From Actinomycetes bacterium (GTDB taxonomy: Bacteria; Actinomycetota; Acidimicrobiia; Acidimicrobiales; RAAP-2), in contig JAJZMN010000102.1 of NCBI GenBank assembly GCA_021850345.1, positions 1 to 17,830 of the forward strand: a stretch of 17,830 nucleotides of DNA. The letters are read 5' to 3'. The translations under genes and the position numbers were made by a program. The notes beneath the pieces are model-generated. The model saw only the letters and a list, made by a program, of their open reading frames with translations, did no database searches and had not been told where the DNA came from. This document shows, piece after piece, positions 7,476-15,099 of the stretch. Position 1 is the first letter of the stretch; each line of letters starts with the position of its first letter.

Positions 7476-7551
7476 CGGCCTTCGTCCGTGCGGCCTTCGT
7501 CCGTGCGCGCCTTTGTGTGCGCGTTCGTCTGTGTGCGCGTTCGTCCTTGTG
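7476..7551. repeat. Degenerate 14-16-bp tandem repeat
   Basis: Five consecutive units: two identical copies of CGGCCTTCGTCCGTG, then CGCGCCTTTGTGTG, CGCGTTCGTCTGTGTG and CGCGTTCGTCCTTGTG. The changing unit length disrupts any reading frame, which argues against coding. It ends about 75 bases before the likely start of the ABC ATPase and so lies in its leader or promoter. Function unknown. Confidence 0.65.
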
Positions 7552-7627
7552 CATACCCGGCGCCGTGGCTACGGTGAGCCCGCAGAGCAGCCGGGCCGCG
7601 CACCCGGGGAGCCGGGGGAAGAACACA

Positions 7628-8701
7628 TTGGCGCTACACACCAAGCTACGCACCAAGCAGACCGCCCCCGAGACGGTCGGGGTCGCGGGCTCGGACGGCG
7701 AGCGACCAGAGACCGAGACGGCGCTGCTCGCCGTGCGCGACCTTCGCGTCCGCTTCACGCAGGGCAAGCGGCAGGTCCATGCCGTCAACGGCATCAGCTA
7801 CGACCTCCGCGCGGGCAGGAGCCTCGCGATCATCGGCGAGTCCGGCTCGGGCAAGACGGTGAGCTGTCGTGCGGTGATGGGGCTGCTGCCGCCCAGCGCC
7901 ACCGTCACCGGATCCGTCCGGCTCGGCGGTGACGAGCTCGTCGGTCTCTCGGAGAAGGCGCTCTCGCGCTACAGGGGCGCCGGTGTGGCCATGGTCTTCC
8001 AGGATCCTGCTCGTTCGCTCAATCCGACGATGCGGATCGGACCTCAGGTCGCCGAAGCGGTGCGCGCCCATCTCCCCGTCTCGCGCAAAGACGCACGGGA
8101 CCGGGCAGTCCACCTGCTCCAACGGGTGCGCGTACCTGCCGCCGCGCGCCGCTACCTCGACTACCCCCACCAGCTGTCCGGCGGGATGCGCCAGCGGGTG
8201 ATGATCGCGATCGCGCTCGCCTGCGACCCCAAGCTGCTCATCGCTGACGAGGCCACGACGGGGCTCGACGTCACCACCCAGGCGCAGATCATGGAGCTCC
8301 TGCTCGAGCTGCAGAGCCAGACCAACATGGCGCTCATCCTCGTCAGCCACGATCTCGGGCTCGCGGCGTCCTACGTGGACGAAGTGATCGTCATGTACGG
8401 CGGACGCGCCGTCGAGCAGGCCTCGACGAGTGAGCTGTTCGCCAACGTGCGGATGCCCTACACCCAGGCGTTGCTGCACGCGATCCCCCGCCTGGGCAGG
8501 CCTGCGCACGAGGTGCTCCCGGTCGTCGAGGGTCGCCCGCCAGACCTCAGCCACCTGCCAGCCGGCTGCGCCTTCGCGCCGCGTTGCGACCGGGCGGACG
8601 ACACCTGCCGGACGACGACTCCCCAGCTCGAGGACCCCACGGGCGGTACGCACCGCTTCGCCTGCTGGCACCCGTGCGACGAGCCGGTCGCCGTCGGGTA
8701 G
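7628..8701 (+). CDS. Oligopeptide/dipeptide-type ABC transporter ATP-binding protein (DppD/OppD-like)
   Basis: A single-domain ATPase of the peptide/nickel importer class, 357 residues from the chosen TTG. Walker A is GESGSGKT (70-77), the Q-loop is in VFQDPARSLNP (Q125), the ABC signature is LSGGMRQR (183-190), Walker B is LLIADE (203-208) and the switch histidine is H241. The C-terminal oligo_HPY extension, PYTQALLHAIPRLG (277-290) then GCAFAPRCD with further cysteines (313-327), marks the DppD/OppD branch. The TTG at 7628 has GGGGGAAG 6 bases upstream. In-frame GTGs at 7565 and 7574 are possible, and the frame stays open back to 7445 with low-complexity sequence. No permease, second ATPase or binding protein is adjacent, so it must pair with distant subunits or be a remnant. 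The motifs are all intact. Confidence 0.9.
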   Translation: MALHTKLRTKQTAPETVGVAGSDGERPETETALLAVRDLRVRFTQGKRQVHAVNGISYDLRAGRSLAIIGESGSGKTVSCRAVMGLLPPSATVTGSVRLGGDELVGLSEKALSRYRGAGVAMVFQDPARSLNPTMRIGPQVAEAVRAHLPVSRKDARDRAVHLLQRVRVPAAARRYLDYPHQLSGGMRQRVMIAIALACDPKLLIADEATTGLDVTTQAQIMELLLELQSQTNMALILVSHDLGLAASYVDEVIVMYGGRAVEQASTSELFANVRMPYTQALLHAIPRLGRPAHEVLPVVEGRPPDLSHLPAGCAFAPRCDRADDTCRTTTPQLEDPTGGTHRFACWHPCDEPVAVG

Positions 8702-8759
8702 GGCTCGCACCGGCGCGGCCATAGGGAACCCCCCCCAAGCGCGCACGAGCGGCCGGGGA

Positions 8760-8819
8760 GCGCGCGGACGCGCGCCGGGCGACCGGCGTCTACGCTGACC
8801 GCCGCGCGACCGCGCGCGG
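8760..8819. promoter_or_regulatory. Two GC-rich hairpins between the ABC ATPase and the DUF929 gene
   Basis: Two perfect-stem inverted repeats lie in the 190-base gap: GCGCGC-GGAC-GCGCGC (8760-8775) and CCGCGCG-ACCG-CGCGCGG (8802-8819). Neither has a T-run, but actinobacterial terminators often lack one. They may end ABC transcription. A TACGCT sequence at 8791 between them is a weak -10 candidate. A run of eight C occurs at 8729-8736. Confidence 0.4.
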
Positions 8820-8891
8820 GGATGCGGGCTCCGGCGGTCTCGGCAGGACCCCCGTTCCGCACCGATCACTACCCCAAGGACCCCTGACGCA

Positions 8892-10022
8892 ATGGCAGAC
8901 GGTACGAACGACAGGCCGCAGCGAACGGCAGCCGACAAGGAGCGCAGCCGCCAGATGAGCCGCCCGGTCGGCGGCAAGGACGCGGCCCGCGCGAGCGGGC
9001 AGGGCGCCGGTGGTCGAGGCGCAGGGGCGCAGGGCAACGGGCGAGGGGGCAAGAGCGAGCGCGGTGGCCAGCCCGCGACGGGGGCCCGGGCGCGCCGAGC
9101 AGCGCAACGCCAGGCGCACGAGCAGCGCGGCGCCAAGACCCGTCCGGTGAAGCGCCGACCTGGCGGCCCGTCCTCGGGACGCGGCGGGCGCAATCGCACC
9201 AGCCTCTACGTCTGGGGATCGGTCGCGCTGGTCGTGGTGATCGTCGCCGTCTTCGTGGCGGTCAATGCGCTCTCGGGCAAGACAACCACCATCTACAAGG
9301 CAGCGCCGGTGCCGGCCACGATCGTGAGCGAGGTCACCCACGTCCCCCCCTCGGTGTTCGACGCCGTGGGCACCGGCATCACCGGTCTCATCTACCCGCC
9401 CAAGGTCGAGACCGGACAGCCCAAGCTGACCTACACAGGAAAGCCGGGCGTCTTCGGGATGTTCGGGGAGTTCTGCCCCTACTGCGCCGCCGAGCGGTGG
9501 TCCATCATCACCGCCTTCTCGCGCTTCGGCACGTTCAAGGGTCTGAAGACGATGCAGTCCTCCCCCCAGGACGTCTACCCGAAGACCCAGACGTTCACCT
9601 TCAAGACAGCCACCTACACGAGCCCCTACTTCCATGCGAAGCTCGTGGAGTACTACGGCCAGGATCAGGCGACAGGCAACCACTTCCCGATCACGAAGCT
9701 CTCCAAGCAAGAGAGCCAGCTGCTCAAGAAGTACGACTACACAGCGACCTATGCCAGCTCCGGGAGCATCCCGTTCATGGACTTCGGCAACCAGCTGGTC
9801 GACGAAGGCGTGGGCTACAACCCCCAGCCGCTCCAGGGGCTGTCACGGGCCACAATCGCCGCGGGGCTCTCGAACCCGAAGAGCTCGGTCACGAAGCTCA
9901 TCATCGGCGACGCCAACTACATGTCGGCAGCGATCTGCCACATCGACGGCGGCAAGCCCGGATCGGTATGTGCGAGCTCCGGCGTGCAGGCAGCCGCCAA
10001 GGCCCTGCACGTCAGCGCCTGA
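8892..10022 (+). CDS. DUF929-like membrane-anchored protein with thioredoxin-like CPYC motif
   Basis: A 376-residue protein in three parts. Residues 1-103 are a basic, glycine/arginine/glutamine-rich, probably disordered cytoplasmic tail. Residues 105-127 form one hydrophobic membrane segment. Residues 128-376 are an extracytoplasmic domain resembling DUF929. It contains FGEFCPYCAAERW (192-204), a CxxC active-site motif as in thioredoxin/DsbA-like folds, and two more cysteines near the end (CHIDGGKPGSVC). An extracytoplasmic disulfide or redox role is therefore plausible but unproven. DUF929 proteins are known mainly from acidophilic archaea and, as far as I recall, Acidimicrobiia. AAGGA lies 11 bases before the ATG. 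The unusually long disordered N-tail is the odd feature. Confidence 0.8.
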   Translation: MADGTNDRPQRTAADKERSRQMSRPVGGKDAARASGQGAGGRGAGAQGNGRGGKSERGGQPATGARARRAAQRQAHEQRGAKTRPVKRRPGGPSSGRGGRNRTSLYVWGSVALVVVIVAVFVAVNALSGKTTTIYKAAPVPATIVSEVTHVPPSVFDAVGTGITGLIYPPKVETGQPKLTYTGKPGVFGMFGEFCPYCAAERWSIITAFSRFGTFKGLKTMQSSPQDVYPKTQTFTFKTATYTSPYFHAKLVEYYGQDQATGNHFPITKLSKQESQLLKKYDYTATYASSGSIPFMDFGNQLVDEGVGYNPQPLQGLSRATIAAGLSNPKSSVTKLIIGDANYMSAAICHIDGGKPGSVCASSGVQAAAKALHVSA

Positions 10023-10040
10023 ACGCGTCAAGAGGCACGG

Positions 10041-10124
10041 CACCAGCCGAGCGGCCGAACGGTGCACCAGCGCCCCGGTGCACCAGCCGAGCGGCACACC
10101 AGCGCCCCGGCGGATCAGCCGAGC
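10041..10124. terminator. Repeat-built hairpin between convergent genes, probable bidirectional terminator
   Basis: Between the rightward DUF929 gene and the leftward aminotransferase, GGTGCACC occurs at 10061-10068 and 10077-10084. Each copy is itself a palindrome, so the two can pair as an 8-bp stem around the 8-base loop AGCGCCCC. Longer direct repeats surround it: CACCAGCCGAGCGGC at 10041 and 10081, CACCAGCGCCCCGG at 10065 and 10097, and CAGCCGAGC again at 10116-10124, inside the last codons of alaC. Position and symmetry fit a two-way terminator; there is no T-run. Confidence 0.5.
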
Positions 10125-11329
10125 TTGATGAGGGCGCGGCGCAGGTTCCGGATCGCCTGCTGCGTCCGCTTCTCGTTCTCGATGAGCGCGAAGCGGACGT
10201 GGTCGTCCCCGCCCGGGCCGAAGCCGGCACCAGGAGACGTGGCGACCTCGGCCTCACGGAGCACGAGCTTGGCGAATTCGAGCGAGCCCATCTCCCGGTA
10301 GGGCTCGGGGACCGGCGCCCAGACGAACATGGTCCCCTTGGGGGAAGCCACGTCCCAGCCGATGCTCCGCAGCCCCGAGCACAGCGCGTCGCGCCGGTGC
10401 TGGTACACCTCGCGCAGCTCTTCGGGGTAGTCGGGGGCCTCGCGCATCGCGACGATGGCCGCGATCTGGATCGGCTGGAACGTCCCGTAGTCGAGGTAGC
10501 CCTTCAGCTTGGTGAGGGCCTGGACGATCTCTGCATTGCCGACGAGAAAGCCCACCCGCCAGCCCGCCATGGAGAAGGACTTGGTCATGGTGTAGAGCTC
10601 GACTGCCACGTCCTTGGCGCCCGGGACCTGCAGGAGGGAGGGCGGGCGGTACCCGTCGAAGCCGAGGTCGGCGTACGCGAAGTCGTGGACCAAGACGACG
10701 TCGTGCAACCTGGCGAATTCCACCAGGCGCTCCATGAAGGCAAGGTCGACGCACGCCGTCGTCGGGTTGTGCGGGAAGGAGACCACGATCACCCGAGGCT
10801 TCGGCCAGGTCGACTGCCAGGTCTCGACGAGCGATGCGAAGAAGCTCTCGCCCGGCGCGGCCTCGGACGCGTCGCCACCCTGCTCGCCCGGTCCTTGGAG
10901 CGGGACCTGGTGCACGTCGGCCCCGGCGAACAGCGGTGCGTAGATGTGGATCGGGTACGACGGCGACGGCACCAGGGCGGAGTCACCCGGCTGGACCAGG
11001 ACCCACATGACGTGCGACAGGCCCTCTTTGGCGCCGATCGTGGTCACGACCTCGGTGTCGGGGTCGAGCTCCACCGCCCAGTTGCGCTGGTAGAGCTCGG
11101 CAACGGCCTGACGCAGGTTCGGGATGCCCCGCGACGCCGAGTAGCGGTGATTCCGCGGATTGCGTACCGCCTCGGCGAGCTTCTCCACGGCGACCGTCGG
11201 CGACGGCAGGTCTGGATTGCCGAAGCCGAAGTCGACGACGTCCACACCCCGCCGGCGCGCGTCCTCCTTCAGCGCGTTCATCACGGAGAACACGTACGGA
11301 GGAAGACCGTTTATGCGTCGGAACTCCAT
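10115..11329 (-). CDS. alaC: Glutamate-pyruvate aminotransferase AlaC (class I/II, PLP)
   Basis: A 404-residue fold-type I aminotransferase, closely following the E. coli AlaC (YfdZ) pattern from memory: INGLPPYVFSV (6-16), DFGFGNPD (33-40), YSASRGIPNLR (63-73), PSPSYPIHIY (121-130) and GSLEFAKL and HVRFALIEN near the C-terminus. PLP chemistry residues are K250 in TMTKSFSMAGWR (internal aldimine), D216 in VHDFAYAD and N188 in HNPTT. It should make alanine from pyruvate and glutamate. About 15 residues at roughly 146-161 (GPGEQGGDASEAAPG) look inserted relative to E. coli AlaC. Start is the ATG at 11329. It lies 58 bases downstream of the DUF1707 gene in the same direction, so it may be read through from the flagellar operon or have its own promoter. 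Confidence 0.9.
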   Translation of the reverse strand: MEFRRINGLPPYVFSVMNALKEDARRRGVDVVDFGFGNPDLPSPTVAVEKLAEAVRNPRNHRYSASRGIPNLRQAVAELYQRNWAVELDPDTEVVTTIGAKEGLSHVMWVLVQPGDSALVPSPSYPIHIYAPLFAGADVHQVPLQGPGEQGGDASEAAPGESFFASLVETWQSTWPKPRVIVVSFPHNPTTACVDLAFMERLVEFARLHDVVLVHDFAYADLGFDGYRPPSLLQVPGAKDVAVELYTMTKSFSMAGWRVGFLVGNAEIVQALTKLKGYLDYGTFQPIQIAAIVAMREAPDYPEELREVYQHRRDALCSGLRSIGWDVASPKGTMFVWAPVPEPYREMGSLEFAKLVLREAEVATSPGAGFGPGGDDHVRFALIENEKRTQQAIRNLRRALIKLG

Positions 11330-11387
11330 ACGCCACGCTACCAAGCCGGCGGGGCTCCCACGGACCGGCGCGGCGGCACCTGGTCGC

Positions 11388-12128
11388 TCACCGGTCCCCG
11401 CGGCGCGCGGCCGTGGTGCTCGAAGGTGGGTGGGGGCCTCGCACGACCCGCGCCACGCGCCCGGGCGGCCGGACCATCCAGGCGAGCGCGGCGACTCCGG
11501 AGCCGATCGCGCTGAAGAGCCCCGTCCCCAGCGCGAGCGGCAGCCACTGCCCCACGCCGCCGGGGAGGTCGAGCGCCGTGGGCAGCGCGACGAGGGCCGT
11601 GCCCGCGACCCCGCCCGCGAGCCCCGTGAGCACGACGCGCCGTGCGACGGGCTCCCACGACCGGCGGTGGCGCGCCCGGCGCACCACCCGGTACCCGAGG
11701 TCTGCGACAAGGCCATCGGCATGCGCGCGCGTGATGGGCTCGAGGCATCGGTCCGTCCGCTCGCAGAACTCGTCGAATTCGAGCCGTCCCTCTGCCCGGG
11801 CCTTGGCGATCACCCGCAGCATCCGCGTGCGGATCTTGCCTGTCACGAGCTCTTCGAGATCCCCCGTCAGCCGTTCCACATCGGCCTGCGTGCGGGCGGT
11901 GACGAGCGACTCCATCCGGCGCTCGTAGAGGTCGGAAGCGCCGAAGCGCCCCGCGCGAGACGCCCGCGCGAGCTCGGCGGCGGCGGCCTCTCGGTCTCGC
12001 GCTCCTACGCGGCGCGCTGCGCTCCTGGCATCGACCTCGTCGGTGGACGGGGCCAGCCGCATGCGGCCGTGGCGGCGCTGGCGGTGCGGCGGCACGGGCC
12101 GTGCGTCGTCGGCGGCCGACGCGGTCAC
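11388..12128 (-). CDS. DUF1707-containing membrane protein coupled to flhB
   Basis: A 246-residue protein. Residues about 40-92 (VGARDREAAAAELARASRAG and onward) match the DUF1707 (SHOCT-like) pattern common in actinobacteria. Residues 97-145 (MLRVIAKARAEGRLEFDEF) look like a second, divergent copy. Two hydrophobic segments follow at about 162-184 and 193-219, with a short basic tail. The likely topology is a cytoplasmic N-domain held by a membrane hairpin. The GTG start overlaps the flhB stop (GTGA), so it is translated with the flagellar export genes. No flagellar role is established for this family, so the link is only contextual. Confidence 0.8.
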   Translation of the reverse strand: MTASAADDARPVPPHRQRRHGRMRLAPSTDEVDARSAARRVGARDREAAAAELARASRAGRFGASDLYERRMESLVTARTQADVERLTGDLEELVTGKIRTRMLRVIAKARAEGRLEFDEFCERTDRCLEPITRAHADGLVADLGYRVVRRARHRRSWEPVARRVVLTGLAGGVAGTALVALPTALDLPGGVGQWLPLALGTGLFSAIGSGVAALAWMVRPPGRVARVVRGPHPPSSTTAARRGDR

Positions 12129-13315
12129 CGTCGCGCGCTCCCCCGTGACGCGACGAGGAGCTCACGCTGCCGTCGTGCCGCGCGGATGGCCGGCGGCAGC
12201 TCGTCGGGGTCGAGCTCGGGCACGACCGAGTGCGGCCGGCGGTACACCCCGACGGTGCGCATCGCCGGGGTGAGCGAGTACACGAAGGCGATCAGCCGGG
12301 CGACCGCGAGGTACACCGCGGCGGGGATCTGGTGGTCGATCTCGCACGTCGCGTACAGGTAGCGCGCGAGCGGTGGGTCCTCGACGACCGGGACGGTGTG
12401 GCGTCCCGCCTCCTCTTTGATCCGAAGCGCCAGCGCGTCCACGCCCTTGGCCACCACGCGGGGAGCGCCGCTCCGGGAGGGGTCGTACTGGATGGCGACC
12501 GCGAAGTGCGTGGGGTTCGTCACCACGACGTCGGCCGTCTTCACCGCGGCAATGACCTTGGAGCGTGCGATCGCGTACTGCTGGCGGCGGATCCTTCCCT
12601 TCACCTCCGGGCTGCCCTCCTGCTGGCGCCGCTCGTCCTTCACCTCCTGCTTGGTCATCTTCAGCTGGGTCTGGAGCTTGTGGCGCTTGACGCCGTAGTC
12701 GGCGAGGGCCAGCGCGAAGCCGACCACCGAGACGGTGCGGATGAACGAGATGACAGAGGACGCGAGGTAGGAGAGGGCCGGCCCGAGCGATGCGGGGCTC
12801 TTGCCGCCGAGCGTCATCACGATCGTGCGAAGGCTGAAGTAGGCCAGCACAGCGAGCACGAGGAGCCTCGAGAGCTGCTTGCCGAGCTCCCAGAGCGCTT
12901 GAGGGGAGACGAGGCGCTGGAGACCTTGCTTCGGGCTGATCGAGGAGAGCTTCGGGCGCGCCGCCTTGAAGGAGGCCGCTTTCCCGACCTGCGCGATCCC
13001 CGCGACGAGGCCGATCGCCATGAAGACGCCGCCCGTGATCGCAGCGAAGTCGAGGAACTGGCGGAGGCCGCCCTCCAAGACGCCGAGCGCGCCGCCGAGC
13101 GTCGGGTGCTGCATCACGCTCACCGCCGACGACGTCACCGCGAAGACGCGCGACTTGGCGAGCGAGAAGAGCCAGGGTAAGAGCATCGTCGCGGCGAGCA
13201 TGGCGAGCCAGCCGCCGACCTCCGGGGACCGGGCGACCTGTCCTTTCTCGCGCGCCTCCTTCTTGTGCTTGGGCGTCGGCGCCTCGGTGCGCGCGTGCTT
13301 GTCCCCGGCGGCCAC
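12125..13315 (-). CDS. flhB: Flagellar type III export gate protein FlhB
   Basis: A 396-residue inner-membrane protein that switches export substrate specificity from hook to filament. The N-terminus has the family signature KTEAPTPKKxxEAR-like (HARTEAPTPKHKKEAREKGQ, 7-26). Four membrane segments follow at about 35-55, 88-112, 148-168 and 184-206, then the cytoplasmic domain with the autocleavage motif NPTH (267-270) in VVTNPTHFAVA. The PRVVAKG and EDPPLAR motifs of the cleaved domain are intact, so the switch should work. The last 40 residues form a basic/proline tail longer than minimal. The GTG start lies 3 bases after the fliR stop. The usual downstream neighbour flhA is absent here. Confidence 0.96.
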   Translation of the reverse strand: MAAGDKHARTEAPTPKHKKEAREKGQVARSPEVGGWLAMLAATMLLPWLFSLAKSRVFAVTSSAVSVMQHPTLGGALGVLEGGLRQFLDFAAITGGVFMAIGLVAGIAQVGKAASFKAARPKLSSISPKQGLQRLVSPQALWELGKQLSRLLVLAVLAYFSLRTIVMTLGGKSPASLGPALSYLASSVISFIRTVSVVGFALALADYGVKRHKLQTQLKMTKQEVKDERRQQEGSPEVKGRIRRQQYAIARSKVIAAVKTADVVVTNPTHFAVAIQYDPSRSGAPRVVAKGVDALALRIKEEAGRHTVPVVEDPPLARYLYATCEIDHQIPAAVYLAVARLIAFVYSLTPAMRTVGVYRRPHSVVPELDPDELPPAIRAARRQRELLVASRGSARR

Positions 13316-13318
13316 GCG

Positions 13319-14086
13319 TCACACCACCCCGAACATGTGGGCACCGTCACCGATACCGCGCGAGAGCAGGTTCGCTACGTCGTTTGGCAGGCCGGTGGCC
13401 GTCAAGGCCACCATCACGAGGACGAGGAAGATCTGGAACGGAAACCCGAGCAGCCAGACGTTGGCCTGGGGTGCGGCCTTGGAGAGGAGCGCCAGGACGA
13501 CCTGGGCCGCGAACAGGACGAGCAGGATCGGCCCGGCGATCTCGAGCGACGCGGTGAAGAAGGCACCGAGATCCGTCACGATCACCGCCGCGACGGTCTT
13601 TTCGGTCTCGAGCGTGAAGCCCGGCCCCGAGAACGAGCGGATGAAGCCGTCGATCATGAGCAGGTAGCCGCCGGAGGTGAACAGGAGAAGCACCACCACT
13701 TGGGAGTAGAAGGTGCCCATCAGCGCGCTCTGTGTCCCGCTCAGCGGGTTCATCGACGGGGGGAGCGAGAGGCCGCCGGTGAGGTCGAGCAGTGTGCCGG
13801 CCGCGGAGACCGCGGAGAGCAGGAGCTGGACGACGAAACCCAGCGCGAGCCCGGTCATCACCTGCAGCACGAGCGCGCCGATCACGCCGGCCGTCGTGTG
13901 CGGCATGGGCAAGTGCTCGAGGCGCGGCGCGACGAGGATGGCGAGCCCGGAGGCCACGCCAACGGTCACGACCGCGGGGATGGCACCACGGCTCGAGAAC
14001 GGCGTCACCACCATCATCCAGGCGAGCGCGCGCGCGAGCACGAGGAGGAACGCGATCAGCCACAGCTCGTTCACGTCGAGCGTCAC
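13319..14086 (-). CDS. fliR: Flagellar export gate protein FliR
   Basis: A 255-residue integral membrane protein, normal length for FliR, with about six hydrophobic segments. The family region SLPPSMNPLSG (106-116) and the C-terminal PFQIFLVLVMVALTATGLP are recognisable. With FliP and FliQ it builds the helical export gate inside the MS ring. The GTG start lies 4 bases after the fliQ stop, and flhB begins 3 bases after its own stop, so the three genes are tightly packed and probably translated together. Nothing unusual is seen in the sequence. Confidence 0.95.
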   Translation of the reverse strand: MTLDVNELWLIAFLLVLARALAWMMVVTPFSSRGAIPAVVTVGVASGLAILVAPRLEHLPMPHTTAGVIGALVLQVMTGLALGFVVQLLLSAVSAAGTLLDLTGGLSLPPSMNPLSGTQSALMGTFYSQVVVLLLFTSGGYLLMIDGFIRSFSGPGFTLETEKTVAAVIVTDLGAFFTASLEIAGPILLVLFAAQVVLALLSKAAPQANVWLLGFPFQIFLVLVMVALTATGLPNDVANLLSRGIGDGAHMFGVV

Positions 14087-14090
14087 GGGG

Positions 14091-14366
14091 TCACCCGCCG
14101 TGGAGGAGCTGGGGCAGCTCGCCGAACAGCTGGTGCACGTAGCCGGTGAACTGCCCGAGCATCCAGTGCCCGCCGATGGCGATGACGAGGCCGACGACCA
14201 AGAGCTTGGGGACGAAGGTGAGCGTCATCTCCTGGATCTGGGTCACCGACTGGAACAGCGAGATGGCCAGCCCCACGACCATCGCGGACAGGAGGATGGG
14301 CCCGGCGATCTTCGCCGCCATGATCATCGTCTGGGAGACGATCTCGAGCGCGACCTGCTGTGTCAC
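14091..14366 (-). CDS. fliQ: Flagellar export gate protein FliQ
   Basis: A 91-residue protein with two hydrophobic hairpin segments (about 15-37 and 51-72), the size and layout of FliQ. TQIQEMTLTFVPKLL in the middle is characteristic. FliQ packs around FliP and FliR in the export gate. The GTG at 14366 overlaps the fliP stop (GTGA) and gives the family's standard N-terminus, TQQVALEIV. A longer frame to 14405 would add non-family residues inside fliP and is rejected. Confidence 0.94.
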   Translation of the reverse strand: MTQQVALEIVSQTMIMAAKIAGPILLSAMVVGLAISLFQSVTQIQEMTLTFVPKLLVVGLVIAIGGHWMLGQFTGYVHQLFGELPQLLHGG

Positions 14367-15046
14367 TTGAAGCTCGTGATGAGCGACTGGACGACGAGCA
14401 CCCACCCGTCGACGAGGACGAAGAGCAGCAGCTTGAACGGCAGCGACACCAGGGTCGGAGGCAGCATCACGATGCCCATCGACATGAGGGTGGAGGCCAC
14501 GACGAGGTCGATGATCAAGAAGGGGACGAAGATCACGAACCCGATGATGAAGGCGTCCTTCAGCTGGGTGAGGAGGAAGGCGGGGATGATGGTCGTGAGG
14601 GAGTCACCCATCGGGTGCAGCGTCGACTGGTGGGCCACCTTGGCCGTGAGCGACAGCTCCTGGCGCCCGGTCTGCGCGAGCATCCACTGCTTCAGGGGTC
14701 GCTGACCTCGGTCGAAGGCCTGGACGGCGTTCAACGTCCCGTGCAGGTACGGCTGGAGCGCGACGTGGTTCAAGGTGGAGAGCGTCGGCGCCATGAGGAG
14801 CAGGCTGATGAACAGCGCCACGCCGATGAGCACCTGGTTCGGCGGGGTGGTGGTGAGCCCGAGCGCCTGGCGAGTGAGGCTCAGCACGATGACCACACGG
14901 GCAAACCCGGTCAGGAGGATCAAGATGGATGGCGCGAGCGTGAGCAGCGCGAGCGCCAGGATGATGAGGAGGCTGGACGACGGCTTGGACGCGCCGTTGC
15001 CCAGATTTATGGTGATCGACCCACCGGCCGCCAACAAGTAGTGCAT
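14363..15046 (-). CDS. fliP: Flagellar export gate protein FliP
   Basis: A 227-residue core subunit of the type III export gate, with four membrane segments. Family motifs are FARVVIVLSLTRQALG (48-63), PPNQVLIG (68-75), IIPAFLLTQLKDAFIIGF and the C-terminal LPFKLLLFVLVDGW. E. coli FliP carries a cleavable signal peptide. Here only about 25 weakly hydrophobic residues precede the first clear membrane segment, and an in-frame stop upstream prevents a longer version. It lies 53 bases after fliO and overlaps fliQ by four bases. Only a weak GGCGAG site directly abuts the ATG. Confidence 0.95.
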   Translation of the reverse strand: MHYLLAAGGSITINLGNGASKPSSSLLIILALALLTLAPSILILLTGFARVVIVLSLTRQALGLTTTPPNQVLIGVALFISLLLMAPTLSTLNHVALQPYLHGTLNAVQAFDRGQRPLKQWMLAQTGRQELSLTAKVAHQSTLHPMGDSLTTIIPAFLLTQLKDAFIIGFVIFVPFLIIDLVVASTLMSMGIVMLPPTLVSLPFKLLLFVLVDGWVLVVQSLITSFK

Positions 15047-15099
15047 CTCGCCTACGCCCCGTCTCGGAAGCCCCGTGGCTCACGCCGGTGCGACGCCGG

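Larger units (their letters stand above)
6946..7627. other. 682-base stretch without a credible gene
   Basis: Open frames here, such as a reverse frame over 7076-7603, give arginine/alanine/threonine-rich low-complexity proteins with no recognisable family and are judged spurious. The stretch separates the leftward alcohol dehydrogenase from the rightward ABC ATPase and should hold both promoters. It contains a GC-rich imperfect hairpin at 7082-7106 (GGTGC-gc-AGCG against CGCTGCACC), three 18-bp repeats (7158-7211), dyads around 7384-7400 and a degenerate repeat (7476-7551). No tRNA-like structure was seen. Confidence 0.6.

Noticed and set aside
7076..7603. Leftward 175-codon frame in the intergenic stretch
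   Set aside because: Composition is dictated by tandem repeats and GC bias; no recognisable domain and no ribosome site.
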